The position numbers were made by a program, and so were the translations under genes. A DNA stretch of 64,000 nucleotides from GCA-020352575 sp041635475 (GTDB taxonomy: Bacteria > Actinomycetota > Acidimicrobiia > Spongiisociales > JAENVV01), in the NCBI GenBank assembly GCA_041635475.1, contig JBFKVA010000002.1, positions 1 through 64,000 of the forward strand, in the 5' to 3' direction. Below, piece by piece: positions 49,205 through 57,476 of this stretch. The notes under the pieces are model-generated. The model searched no databases. It saw nothing but the letters and a program-made list of their open reading frames with translations, and was not told the DNA's origin. How positions within the stretch are numbered: the stretch's first letter is position 1; each line of letters opens with the position of its first letter.

Positions 49205-50808
49205 AAGAGGATGTTCTCGTGTTCGGCCCGCAGCACCTTCTTGTCGAACTTGCCGGTGCCCGTCTTGGGGATCGCGTCGATGAACACGACCCGATCGGGG
49301 AGCCACCAGCTCGCCACATGCGGTTCGAGGAAGGCGACGAGCTCCTCCCCGCTGGCGTCGTGACCGGCGCGCAGGACGACGAAGGCCACGGGTCGCTCCT
49401 GCCATTTGGCGTGCTTGACCCCCACCACGGTGGCCTCGGCCACCGCCGGGTGGGCCATGAGGGTGTTCTCGAGGTCGAGGGAGGAGATCCACTCACCGCC
49501 CGATTTGATGACGTCCTTGGCCCGGTCCGTGATCTTGATGTAGCCGTCGGGGTCGATCGTGCACACGTCGCCCGTGGCCATCCATCCGTCCACGAACGAG
49601 TCCTGCCGCTCGTCGCGGTAGTACTCGGCGGCAATCCACGGCCCCTGGATGAACAGCTCGCCGAACGCCACGCCGTCGTGCGGGAGTTCGGTGCCCGCGT
49701 CATCCACGATCTTCATGCGGAGACCCGGCATCGGGATCCCAACCGTCTCCATGACGTCGAGCTTGCGTTCGAGTTCCCAGTCCTGCATGTCGTCACGGAT
49801 GAGCGCAACCGAGGCGACGGGGTTGGTTTCGGTCATCCCCCACGCCTGGGCGATGTAGATGCCGGTGTTCTCCGCGTACCACTTCATGAGGCCACGGGGA
49901 ACGGCCGATCCGCCACACACGAGCGTCTCGATGGTCTCGAGCCGCTCGTCGGGATGATCCATGAGGTACTGCTGTACGCCGAGGAACACCGTGGGCACAC
50001 CGGCAGAGAACGTCACCTTCTCGTCGTTGAAGATCCTGACGATGCCAGCCGGGCTCAGGTCGTGTCCGGGGTAGGTGATCTTGGCGCCGACCGTGACGGC
50101 GATGAACGGGAGGCCCCAGGCGGCGGCGTGGAACATCGGGACGATCGGGAGGAGGTTGTCGGATTGCGACATGCCGAGGGTGCCGGTGTTCGTGATCGTG
50201 TGCATGTACGTCGAACGCTGGGTGTAGGCAACGCCCTTGGGGTGCCCTGTGGTGCCCGACGTGTAGCAGAACATCATCGGCGATCGCTCGTCGACCTCCG
50301 GCCAGCGCCCACTCAACGGCTGGTCGGCAAGGAGGTCTTCGTAGTTGACGGCGTTGGGAAGCGTTGTCTCGACCCCCGTGCCGCCCATCACGATCCAGTG
50401 CTCGACGCCGGGGAGAAGCGGTGCCACCGGTTCGATGAGCGGGAGCAGGTCGACGTCCACGAAGATCGCCCGGTCCTGGGCGTGGTTCACGACGTACTCG
50501 AGCTGTTCAGGGAACAGCCGGATGTTGAGCGTGTGGCAGATCCGCCCGGTGTTGGCGGTCGCCCAGTAGAGCTCATGGTGACGGTGGGTGTTCCAACCGA
50601 ACGTCCCGACCACCTCACCCTGGGCGATGCCGAGGGACTCGAGGGCCGAGACGAGTCGTCGCACCCGGGTGTCCGTCTCGGCGAAGGTGGTCCGGTGGAT
50701 CGTCTTGTCGGCCTCCAGCGACACGATCTCGCGGTGCCCGAACACGCCGACAGCGCGGTCGTAGAGCGTCGAGAGCAGCAACGGGTGGTCCATCATGTGT
50801 GGGGGCAC
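49201..50808 (-). CDS. Long/medium-chain acyl-CoA ligase (AMP-forming)
   Basis: A 535-residue ANL-family ligase activating a fatty or other carboxylic acid. P-loop YTSGTTGHPKGVAY, A5 motif QAWGMTETNPVASV, A7 TGDVCTID, A8 KITDRAKDVIKSGGEWIS, and the catalytic lysine in PKTGTGKFDKK. Domain length and motifs fit medium- or long-chain substrates such as FadD. Start is GTG (50808), or an internal ATG-ATG 12 nt downstream. It overlaps the Qng1-like gene. Confidence 0.92.
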   Translation of the reverse strand: MPPHMMDHPLLLSTLYDRAVGVFGHREIVSLEADKTIHRTTFAETDTRVRRLVSALESLGIAQGEVVGTFGWNTHRHHELYWATANTGRICHTLNIRLFPEQLEYVVNHAQDRAIFVDVDLLPLIEPVAPLLPGVEHWIVMGGTGVETTLPNAVNYEDLLADQPLSGRWPEVDERSPMMFCYTSGTTGHPKGVAYTQRSTYMHTITNTGTLGMSQSDNLLPIVPMFHAAAWGLPFIAVTVGAKITYPGHDLSPAGIVRIFNDEKVTFSAGVPTVFLGVQQYLMDHPDERLETIETLVCGGSAVPRGLMKWYAENTGIYIAQAWGMTETNPVASVALIRDDMQDWELERKLDVMETVGIPMPGLRMKIVDDAGTELPHDGVAFGELFIQGPWIAAEYYRDERQDSFVDGWMATGDVCTIDPDGYIKITDRAKDVIKSGGEWISSLDLENTLMAHPAVAEATVVGVKHAKWQERPVAFVVLRAGHDASGEELVAFLEPHVASWWLPDRVVFIDAIPKTGTGKFDKKVLRAEHENILL

Positions 50809-50832
50809 GGCTTGATCCTCTCTCCGGCCGGG

Positions 50833-51426
50833 TCACCGACCTAGCAGTCGGGCCTTTTGTTGGGTGAACTCCTCATCGGTGAGCACGCCTTCGGCCCGCA
50901 GCCGGGACAGGGTCTCCAGCTCTGCGCCGATGCTGCCGCCCCCTCGCAGGAGCAGGGTTCGCTCCTCTCGCACGCGGTACACGAGCGATTGGACGCCTTC
51001 GGGATCGGGGATGTCGGTGAACCGACTCTGGCCGTGCTCCCCGGCCGACTCGATGAGCAGGTCACCCGACCCGAAGATGCGTTCCCCGAACGTCTGGCTG
51101 AAGGCGACATCGTTGATGACCTCGAGGGGGATTTCCTTTCCCGTCCGGGTGAACAGGCCGGTGCGGGTGATGAGCCGCTCCGTTGTGACAACGAACCACG
51201 TCGTCTTCCATTTCACCCACCGCGGCGCGGTGAGGGCGAACCCGAGGACGAATCCCCCGACGACGCCGGCCCACGTCGCGACACCGTCCACGAACGCGCT
51301 GAGCAGGACACCGCCGACGATGACGGCCAGCACCACGAGCGTCGGTCGGATGAGGCTTGCCCAGTGGGGATGAAACTCACTCACGACGTCCTCGCCGGGG
51401 CTCAGGAAGCGACGCGGGTAGGGCAT
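50833..51426 (-). CDS. Membrane protein with bacterial PH domain and SHOCT tail
   Basis: A 197-residue protein: two N-terminal membrane helices (about 28-48 and 52-70), a bPH2 domain (WKTTWFVVTTERLITRTGLFTR region, EVINDVAFSQTF), and a short SHOCT-like C-terminal helix pair (LETLSRLRAEGVLTDEEFTQQK). Function unknown; similar proteins occur widely in actinobacteria. TAGGAT stands 6 nt before the ATG. It is the divergent neighbour of the Sco1 gene. Confidence 0.9.
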   Translation of the reverse strand: MPYPRRFLSPGEDVVSEFHPHWASLIRPTLVVLAVIVGGVLLSAFVDGVATWAGVVGGFVLGFALTAPRWVKWKTTWFVVTTERLITRTGLFTRTGKEIPLEVINDVAFSQTFGERIFGSGDLLIESAGEHGQSRFTDIPDPEGVQSLVYRVREERTLLLRGGGSIGAELETLSRLRAEGVLTDEEFTQQKARLLGR

Positions 51427-51432
51427 TCCCGC

Positions 51433-51438
51433 ATCCTA
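51433..51438 (-). promoter_or_regulatory. -10 element of the PH-domain gene
   Basis: TAGGAT on the minus strand, 6 nt before the ATG; leaderless type. Confidence 0.5.
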
Positions 51439-51492
51439 TCCGCCGGCACCCCGGCCGCGTCGCCGACGGCCGGAGTACGTCGTCCGACCCGA

Positions 51493-51498
51493 TAGCCT
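51493..51498 (+). promoter_or_regulatory. -10 element of the Sco1 operon
   Basis: TAGCCT, 7 nt before the GTG of the Sco1 gene; leaderless type. It is back to back with the PH-domain promoter. Confidence 0.5.
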
Positions 51499-51505
51499 TT
51501 GTCCT

Positions 51506-52081
51506 GTGCGCTCCGTTCTCGCCCTCGCGGTCGGCCTCTCACTCGTGCTCGTCGCATGCGGGCCATCCCAGCCAACGGGGATCATCCGAACCCCCGCACC
51601 GGACGTGGGTCATCTCGGCCTCCCGGATGTCGACGGATCGACAACCCGATTCGTGGCACCCGACGGCAGCTACCTCCTCGTCTACTTCGGGTACACGAGC
51701 TGCCCGGATGTGTGCCCGACCACGATGGCCGACGTTCGTTCGGCCCTGTCCCAGGTCGACGACGCCGCCGACCGATTCACGGTGGCGATGATCACGATCG
51801 ACCCCGACCGCGACACCGTTGAGGAGGTCGATCGATACGTCAAGGTCTTCTTCCCGACGGGCATCGCTCTGCGCACCGGCGACGCCGAGGTGCTGCGGGA
51901 GGTGGCCGATGGGTTCGGGGCGGACTACGACGTGGAAACCACGGAAACCGGGGAGATCCTGGTCAGCCACACCGCGTTTCTCTACGCCGTCGACACCGAA
52001 GGCCGGATCCGTCTCCAATGGCCGTTCGGTGCGACGCCCGACGACATGGCCCACGACTTCCAGATCCTGATCGAATCATGA
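51506..52081 (+). CDS. Sco1/SenC copper chaperone lipoprotein
   Basis: A 191-residue exported lipoprotein: signal peptide ending LVLVAC (Cys18 lipidated), then a thioredoxin-like Sco fold with the copper site TSCPDVCP (Cys66, Cys70) and the third ligand in VSHTAFLY. Sco proteins deliver copper to cytochrome c oxidase CuA. It begins a three-gene run linked by ATGA overlaps (52078-52081, then 52440-52443). No oxidase subunits are nearby. Confidence 0.94.
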   Translation: MRSVLALAVGLSLVLVACGPSQPTGIIRTPAPDVGHLGLPDVDGSTTRFVAPDGSYLLVYFGYTSCPDVCPTTMADVRSALSQVDDAADRFTVAMITIDPDRDTVEEVDRYVKVFFPTGIALRTGDAEVLREVADGFGADYDVETTETGEILVSHTAFLYAVDTEGRIRLQWPFGATPDDMAHDFQILIES

Positions 52082-52443
52082 CCCACAGCGTCACTGCCGC
52101 CCTTGCCGTCGTCGTCCTCGCCCTTGCCGCGTGCGGAGGGGACGACCTCTCCCTCATCGACGACCCCGGCGCCCTCGAGGCGACGTACGAGTACACCGTG
52201 CCGGCCGGGACCGGCGAGAGGTTCGACCGCGGCGAACCGATCGAGATCCTTCCCCAGACGCTGGAGGCCAAGGTCGGCGAGGTCATTCGCATCGTCAACG
52301 AAGACGACCGCGGACACGTCGTCGGGCCCTTCTACGTCGGGGCCGGGGAGACCCTGGTGCAGCGGTTCGCCTCACCTGGTGTCTTCCAGGGTGCATGCAC
52401 GGTCCACCCGTCGGGCCAGTTCGAGCTCAGGGTCTCGCGATGA
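52078..52443 (+). CDS. Cupredoxin-like lipoprotein
   Basis: A 121-residue exported lipoprotein with lipobox ALAAC (Cys19). The body is a cupredoxin-type beta barrel: IEILPQTLEAKVGEVIRIVNED, then RGHVVGPF, and a C-terminal copper loop GACTVHPSG with Cys and His (the usual Met ligand is not obvious). Probably a periplasm-side copper carrier working with the Sco1 protein. Its ATG overlaps the Sco1 stop. Confidence 0.85.
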   Translation: MTHSVTAALAVVVLALAACGGDDLSLIDDPGALEATYEYTVPAGTGERFDRGEPIEILPQTLEAKVGEVIRIVNEDDRGHVVGPFYVGAGETLVQRFASPGVFQGACTVHPSGQFELRVSR

Positions 52444-53441
52444 CGCCCTCGTCGTCGACGAACCGTCGTCGGCGCCGAGGCACCTCGACAGCTCTCCTCG
52501 CCCTCCTGCTGAGCGGCACCGCCCTCCCGGCCGCGGCCGATCCCGCCGGACCGACCGACTACCGCAACGAGGTGATCGGTCTCGACCCGGCCACCGACGG
52601 AGCGGAGTTCTCGATCGTCGGCGGAGATGCGTTCCTGCGGGTGGAAGTGGAGGCCGGGACGGAGCTGGTCGTCATCGGGTACTTCGGTGAGCCGTACCTC
52701 AGGATCCTGGCCAACGGCACCGTCGAGGAGAACCAGATCTCGCCCTCCGTCCCCCTCAACACCGACCGGTACGCCGACGACGTCGAGATCGACCGTGACC
52801 AGGCACAGCTCCCACCCCATTGGCAGGTCATAGGCAACGGTGGGGCCTGGGCGTGGCACGATCACCGCGTCCACTGGATGTCACGCACGCCGCCGCCCGG
52901 ACGGTCCCCCGGCGACGTGATCTATGGGGAGGTCTCGATCCCGGTCGTCATCGACGACGTCGAGACCCGGGTGAGCCTCTCCCTCACCTGGGTGGAACGG
53001 CCGGCGCCCGTGTGGCCCATCGTGGGGGCCCTCGTGGGTGCGCTCCTCGTCGGGTGGCGCCGTCGCCGGCACCTCCCCGCCCTCGGGCTCATCGCCGCCG
53101 CTGCCCTCGTGGTGGGGGTCCGGCAGTATGCCTGGCTGCCACCCGAGACCGACCCGAGCGTCCTCCAGTGGGCCGTTCCCGTCGCTGCCCTCGCCTTCGT
53201 GGGAGCCGGGCTTCTCCGCCCCCGGGTGGCGGCGGTGGCCGGCGCAGTCGCCGCGGCCGAGATCGCCGGGTGGGGCCTGTGGCGCCGGGAGAGCATGTGG
53301 AAGGCGATCCTGCCCACCAGCGCACCCTACGCCCTCGATCGGGCGGTGACCGCGGCCTGCCTGGTCGGCGGCCTCACGAGCCTCGTCCTCCTCTTCATCG
53401 TTCGTATCCGCACCAGCCCGGCCATCGAGAGGACCACCTGA
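52440..53441 (+). CDS. Exported multi-helix membrane protein
   Basis: A 333-residue protein: signal peptide (about 1-33), an extracytoplasmic beta-rich domain of about 150 residues, and then about five C-terminal membrane helices (VWPIVGALVGALLVGW, LPALGLIAAAALVVGV, and more). The domain resembles the soluble part of actinobacterial proteins found next to Sco1; a copper or oxidase assembly role is inferred from context. ATG overlaps the cupredoxin stop. Confidence 0.8.
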   Translation: MTPSSSTNRRRRRGTSTALLALLLSGTALPAAADPAGPTDYRNEVIGLDPATDGAEFSIVGGDAFLRVEVEAGTELVVIGYFGEPYLRILANGTVEENQISPSVPLNTDRYADDVEIDRDQAQLPPHWQVIGNGGAWAWHDHRVHWMSRTPPPGRSPGDVIYGEVSIPVVIDDVETRVSLSLTWVERPAPVWPIVGALVGALLVGWRRRRHLPALGLIAAAALVVGVRQYAWLPPETDPSVLQWAVPVAALAFVGAGLLRPRVAAVAGAVAAAEIAGWGLWRRESMWKAILPTSAPYALDRAVTAACLVGGLTSLVLLFIVRIRTSPAIERTT

Positions 53442-53460
53442 CCTCGTCGAAAGGAACACC

Positions 53461-54738
53461 ATGTCCCACAGCCTCACGAACGCACCCGAGTGGGCCTCAC
53501 CGATGCTCGAGGAGGCCGTCGCCCAATTCCAGGCCGTGGCCGACCTGATGGACCTCGACGACAACCTCCGGGAACGGCTCATCCACCCCCAGCGCTCCAT
53601 GGTGGTGAGCTTTCCGTTCCGCCGGGACGACTATGACGACGTGGACACCGTGTACGGCTACCGGGTCCAGCACACGAGCACGATGGGGCCCACCAAGGGA
53701 GGCATCCGCTACGCCCCCGACGTCAACCTGGGTGAGGTCGCTGCCCTCGCCATGCTCATGACCTGGAAGTGCGCAATCATGGGTCTTCCCTTCGGGGGAG
53801 CCAAGGGAGGCGTCCGGATCGACCCCTCCGTGCTCACCCGCAAGGAGAAGCAACGGGTCACCCGCCGCTACACGTCCGAGATCATCGACTTCATCGGGCC
53901 CCAGCGCGACATCCCCGCCCCCGACATGGGCACCGACAGCCAGACCATGGCCTGGATCATGGACACCTACTCCCAGCAGAAAGGGTACGCCGTCCCGGCG
54001 ATCGTCACGGGCAAGCCCCCGGAACTCGGCGGATCGGTGGCGCGCAAGGAAGCAACCGGTCGCGGGGTCATCAGCATCCTGCCGGCGGCCGCCAACCATG
54101 TCGGGCTCAAGGTCTCGGGCCTCAGGGTGGTTGTCCACGGCTTCGGCAACGTCGGCCGGTATGCGGCGCTCGCCGCCTCCGAACTCGGGTGCCGGGTGAT
54201 TGCCGTGTCCGGGACGGCCGGTGGGGTCCATGACCCGGCGGGACTCGATGTCGGCACGCTCATCCGCTGGGCGGAGGCCCACGGCAACCTCGTCGGCTAC
54301 GACGGCGCCGAGTGGATCACCAACGAGGAAGTCCTCGCCCTCGACTGCGACGTCCTCATCCCGGCCGCGGTACAGGGGGTCATCACCGCCGACAACGCCG
54401 CGGAGATCAAGGCACGCCTCATCCTCGAAGGCGCCAACGGCCCCACGTCGGCCGCCGCCGATGCCGTCCTCACCGACCGTGGCGTCACGGTCGTACCCGA
54501 CATCCTCGCCAACGCGGGTGGGGTGACGGTGTCGTACTTCGAGTGGGTCCAGGACATCCAGAACTACTTCTGGAGTGAGAACGAGATCGTTGCCCGACTC
54601 CGCGAACTCATGGCCAAGGCGTTCGACGAGGTCCTGTCGATCTCCGTGCGCGAAGGCGTCGACCTGCGCACGGCGGCGCTCATCAAGGGTGTGCGGCGGG
54701 TAGCGGCCGCCAAGAAGGTCCGGGGGATCTTCCCGTAG
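53461..54738 (+). CDS. gdhA: Glutamate dehydrogenase
   Basis: A 425-residue Glu/Leu/Phe/Val dehydrogenase of the small hexameric type. TMGPTKGGIRYAPDVNL and TWKCAIMGLPFGGAKGG contain the substrate and catalytic lysines, PAPDMGTDSQTMAW the catalytic aspartate, and VVHGFGNVGRYAA the nucleotide site. Glutamate is the most likely substrate for this length. AAAGGA precedes the ATG; 19 nt after the previous gene, it may be its downstream partner. Confidence 0.94.
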   Translation: MSHSLTNAPEWASPMLEEAVAQFQAVADLMDLDDNLRERLIHPQRSMVVSFPFRRDDYDDVDTVYGYRVQHTSTMGPTKGGIRYAPDVNLGEVAALAMLMTWKCAIMGLPFGGAKGGVRIDPSVLTRKEKQRVTRRYTSEIIDFIGPQRDIPAPDMGTDSQTMAWIMDTYSQQKGYAVPAIVTGKPPELGGSVARKEATGRGVISILPAAANHVGLKVSGLRVVVHGFGNVGRYAALAASELGCRVIAVSGTAGGVHDPAGLDVGTLIRWAEAHGNLVGYDGAEWITNEEVLALDCDVLIPAAVQGVITADNAAEIKARLILEGANGPTSAAADAVLTDRGVTVVPDILANAGGVTVSYFEWVQDIQNYFWSENEIVARLRELMAKAFDEVLSISVREGVDLRTAALIKGVRRVAAAKKVRGIFP

Positions 54739-54748
54739 CGGACCCCGA

Positions 54749-55552
54749 TCAGGACCCGTCGGTGGTCGCCACGTCGGCGAAGGCCGGGCAGATCTCCTGG
54801 AACGAGCACCAATCGCACAGCTTCGAGGGGCTCGGCGGGAAGTTGTCCGCCTCGATGGCGGTCTCGATCCGCTGCCACAGGTTGGCCATCTTCTGCTCGG
54901 TGGCGTCGAGGGCATCGTCGGTGATGGCCAGCCGGTAGAGCGTGGGGCCGTTGAGGTAGAGCAGCCGGACCTCCACTGGGGTGCGGCCGGTTCTCTTGCG
55001 GATGAGCGCGGCGTAGATCTTGAGACCGAAGAAGGCCGTACCGGCGTAGCGCTCCGGGGGGGCCTTGCCCGTCTTGTAGTCGACGATGATGAGGTCCCCG
55101 TCCGGGGTTTCGTCGAGCCGATCGAGGATCCCCCGAATCGTCACCCCGTCGGTGATCTCCTCGAGCATGTCCAGTTCCCGTTCGACGGGTGCGATGAGTG
55201 CCGGGTCCTCGACCGTGAAGTAGTTGCGGAGGAGCTCCATGCTCGCCAAGCCCCAGGCCCGCTCCTCTTCGACCGACTCGAAGAGGCCGAGGTACTCCTC
55301 CTCGCTTCGCATCTCGGTCCAGGCGGCGCGGAAGAGGTCGTAGAGCCGCTCGGCGTTGCGCTCCTCGGGGTCGAGGTCGAAGAGGTGCTCAAGGGCGGTG
55401 TGGGCTGCGGTGCCCCTGGCCTGGTGGACGGTCGTCGGCTCCGGGAGTCGGAGAATCGTCTTGTACTCGAAGAGCTTCGGGCACTGGATGAAGTCGCTGG
55501 CGCGCGATGGTGAGAGCCGTTCGAGGACGTACCGTTGGGCGGTGTCGTTCAT
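54749..55552 (-). CDS. RecB-family (PD-(D/E)XK) nuclease with Fe-S-type cysteines
   Basis: A 267-residue RecB/Cas4-like nuclease similar to mycobacterial Rv2119-type proteins. It has PSRASDFIQCPKLFEYK with the first cysteine (Cys24), the histidine HTALEHLF region, GILDRLDETPDGDLIIVDYKTG with the catalytic D-x-K triad, and three C-terminal cysteines (CDWCSFQEICP), a pattern that binds an Fe-S cluster in AddB and Cas4. It lies close to adnAB but on the other strand. Start MNDTAQRY; upstream open frame is non-coding. Confidence 0.9.
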   Translation of the reverse strand: MNDTAQRYVLERLSPSRASDFIQCPKLFEYKTILRLPEPTTVHQARGTAAHTALEHLFDLDPEERNAERLYDLFRAAWTEMRSEEEYLGLFESVEEERAWGLASMELLRNYFTVEDPALIAPVERELDMLEEITDGVTIRGILDRLDETPDGDLIIVDYKTGKAPPERYAGTAFFGLKIYAALIRKRTGRTPVEVRLLYLNGPTLYRLAITDDALDATEQKMANLWQRIETAIEADNFPPSPSKLCDWCSFQEICPAFADVATTDGS

Positions 55553-55780
55553 GTCGGTGACGTTACCGCCGGGGTACGACGGAAACCGTCTTCTGTCGAA
55601 CCCGGGGCCCCCACGGCGGTGGGCATGGGCCGTCCCGACGCCGAGCGCGAGCAACACCATCGACGGTCCGGTTTGCGCCCGCCCCCACCGGCGACGGTCG
55701 ACTCGCGAAAACTGCGCACGGAACGCGAAAACTCTTGGGCCTTTCCCGACCACAGTGGGGGATTCGTCGCGTATGGTTCC
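55553..55780 (+). promoter_or_regulatory. Upstream region with CGCGAAAACT repeats and a TATGGT element
   Basis: No gene is apparent in this stretch. Two direct repeats CGCGAAAACT (55704-55713 and 55724-55733) are spaced exactly 20 bp. A possible -10 TATGGT lies at 55772-55777. Together they could form the control region of the structured RNA candidate downstream. Confidence 0.35.
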
Positions 55781-55782
55781 CC

Positions 55783-56390
55783 CGTCGAACTCGGGAGACC
55801 GAGGGAGACCGCACCTCCCGGTGCTCCCTTCGGGGACGTCGGGAGTGGGACCGGCCCTCTGGGCGCATCGGCTTGCCGGGGCGACCGGAACGGACGGGAC
55901 CGAACGGGTGGACGGCAAGGGCGCGAGCCCGTCGAAAGCCCGGCCTGAGGGCCTCGGCCCGACGGCATGAGCGCCGGACCGGCTCCTCGGAGCCACGGGC
56001 CGGATGCTCGGGGCGATGCCGAGACGCACCGCCCGACCGCCGAGCGGCGACCGAAAGGAGACCGCACGGAGGATCCGCCCGGGGCGGATGGCTCGGACCG
56101 AGAGGAATGGGTCACCTGCACCAGCGGAGAAGCCCGGAAGGCGCTGGCAACGGTGTCGGAAGGGTTGGCCAGGCCACACGAGTGGTGAAGCCTGGGCCCT
56201 GACGGGGGCCCCTCCCGCAAGGGAGTGTCGACGGCGGTCGGCGAGGGCAGCACTTGGTGGCGGCCAAGAGTTGGGAGAAGGGCTGACGGGCCCCGAGACC
56301 CAGCGGCCGGAGGCCCAGCAATGGGCGGACGGCCCGGGAACCCCGAGAGGGTGGACGCTGCAAGGCGGAAGCTTCCTCGGGGTTTCCCGC
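55783..56390 (+). ncRNA. Candidate large structured non-coding RNA
   Basis: No convincing coding frame exists here. On the plus strand there are many stable hairpins: AGGGA..GCACC(TCCC)GGTGC.TCCCT (55802-55829), GGGC(GCGA)GCCC (55919-55930), GGCTC(CTCG)GAGCC (55981-55994), CTCGG/CCGAG (56007-56023), ATCCGCC(cgg)GGCGGAT (56073-56089), CTCCC(GCAA)GGGAG (56212-56225) and a 12-bp helix GGGAACCCCGAG/CTCGGGGTTTCCC with one bulge (56336-56388). GNRA loops exist only on this strand. It does not show the conserved cores of RNase P, tmRNA, SRP or group I/II introns that I know. The ends are approximate. Confidence 0.4.
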
Positions 56391-56397
56391 GTGTGGA

Positions 56398-56403
56398 TAG
56401 CCT
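56398..56403 (+). promoter_or_regulatory. -10 element of ybaK
   Basis: TAGCCT, 8 nt before the ybaK ATG, just after the 3' end of the RNA candidate. Confidence 0.45.
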
Positions 56404-56411
56404 CCGGGAGG

Positions 56412-56900
56412 ATGGCACCCGGCCGCACCCCCAACACCGCAGCCGTGCGCGTCCTGCGTTCGGCCGGGATCGCGTTCGAGCCGTTCGTCTACGCCTACGC
56501 CGCCCACGGGGGAACGCGACAGGTGTCGGAGCGGTTCGGGATCGACGAGCATGCCGTCATCAAGACGCTCATCGCCGAGGATGAATCCCGGACCCCGATG
56601 TGCGTGCTCATGCATGGCGACCACGAGGTCTCGTTGCGCGCCCTGGCCAGGGCACGGGCCGCCAAGAAGATCCGTCTGTGCACCACCGGGGCCGCGTCCC
56701 GCCATTCCGGGTACCTCATCGGGGGGATCTCGCCGCTCGGTCTGCGCACCCCGATGGACGTCCTGGTCGAGCACACGATCCTGGACCTCGAGCGGTCCTA
56801 CGTCAACGGCGGTGCCAGGGGGTTCGTCGTCGGCCTGGCCACGTCGGATCTACTGTCGGTACTCCCCCACGTCGCGGTGGAGGTCGGCCTCCGCCGCTGA
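56412..56900 (+). CDS. ybaK: Cys-tRNA(Pro)/Cys-tRNA(Cys) deacylase YbaK
   Basis: A 162-residue YbaK/EbsC editing domain that hydrolyses mischarged Cys-tRNA(Pro). The start TPNTAAVRVLRSAGIAFE, the catalytic lysine in HAVIKTLI, and GYLIGGISPLG and TPMDVLVEHTIL fit the family. The open frame extends upstream into non-coding sequence; the ATG with GGGAGG in front and TAGCCT 8 nt before it is preferred. Its 3' end overlaps the opposite-strand GNAT gene by 51 nt. Confidence 0.94.
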   Translation: MAPGRTPNTAAVRVLRSAGIAFEPFVYAYAAHGGTRQVSERFGIDEHAVIKTLIAEDESRTPMCVLMHGDHEVSLRALARARAAKKIRLCTTGAASRHSGYLIGGISPLGLRTPMDVLVEHTILDLERSYVNGGARGFVVGLATSDLLSVLPHVAVEVGLRR

Positions 56901-57470
56901 TGCCTCTGCCATCGCGCGCAGGACCCCATGGAGGCGCGAGTCGCGGTACCTCGTCTCGGCCAGGGGCAGAGGAACGTGCAGGCGGGTCTCCTCGCCGTCG
57001 CGCGCCAGGGTGCCGCCCAGGTGCTCGAAGAGGTCGAGCATGGACTCGTTCTCCGACAGCACGTACGCGGTGAAGTACCGCACCCCGTTCTGCAGGGCGG
57101 TCTCGGCCAGGGCCTCGAGCAGGAAGGAGCCGACACCCTGGCCCTGCCACTCGTCCACCACCGTCACCGCGGCCTCCGCCACCTCTGGCCGGGTCGTGTC
57201 CCGCACGTACCGCGCCACTCCGACCGGCTGCTCCTCGCCGTCCTCGAGCACCGTGGCCCCCCACGCGAAGTGATCGCGGTAGTCCAGTTCCGTCAGATAG
57301 CGAAGCTGGTCGTCGGGAAGGTCGGACACGATGGTGTGGAACCGGAAGAACCGCGACCGTTCGGAGAGGCGGGCAAGGCCGGCCCGCAGCAGGTCCTTGT
57401 CGCCCCTGCCGACCGGACGGACCCGCAGTCGTGTCCCGGAAGGAAGGTCCACCTCGAGGGGTTCCGTCAT
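56850..57470 (-). CDS. GNAT family N-acetyltransferase
   Basis: A 206-residue GNAT protein. The acetyl-CoA motif is VVDEWQGQGVGSFLLEALAE, preceded by a beta-strand VGVARYVRD and followed by a variable C-terminal helix. Similar domains precede the acetyl-CoA synthetase-like domain in protein lysine acetyltransferases, but here it stands alone. The second of two ATGs (57470) is 6 nt after TAGCGT. The tail overlaps ybaK on the other strand. Confidence 0.88.
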   Translation of the reverse strand: MTEPLEVDLPSGTRLRVRPVGRGDKDLLRAGLARLSERSRFFRFHTIVSDLPDDQLRYLTELDYRDHFAWGATVLEDGEEQPVGVARYVRDTTRPEVAEAAVTVVDEWQGQGVGSFLLEALAETALQNGVRYFTAYVLSENESMLDLFEHLGGTLARDGEETRLHVPLPLAETRYRDSRLHGVLRAMAEASAAEADLHRDVGEYRQ

Positions 57471-57476
57471 ACGCAT

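Noticed and set aside
55783..56390. RNase P RNA, tmRNA, SRP RNA or group I/II intron
   Set aside because: None of the conserved cores I know (for example the P4 GAGGAA..GUCC motif, a tRNA-like 3' end, the SRP GGAAGGAAGCAG loop, or domain V of group II introns) is present.
55549..56418. Open frames of 150-290 codons on both strands across the non-coding stretch
   Set aside because: They are rich in Arg, Gly and Pro, have no hydrophobic core or family signature, and overlap the hairpins. They look like G+C-driven frames over a structured RNA.
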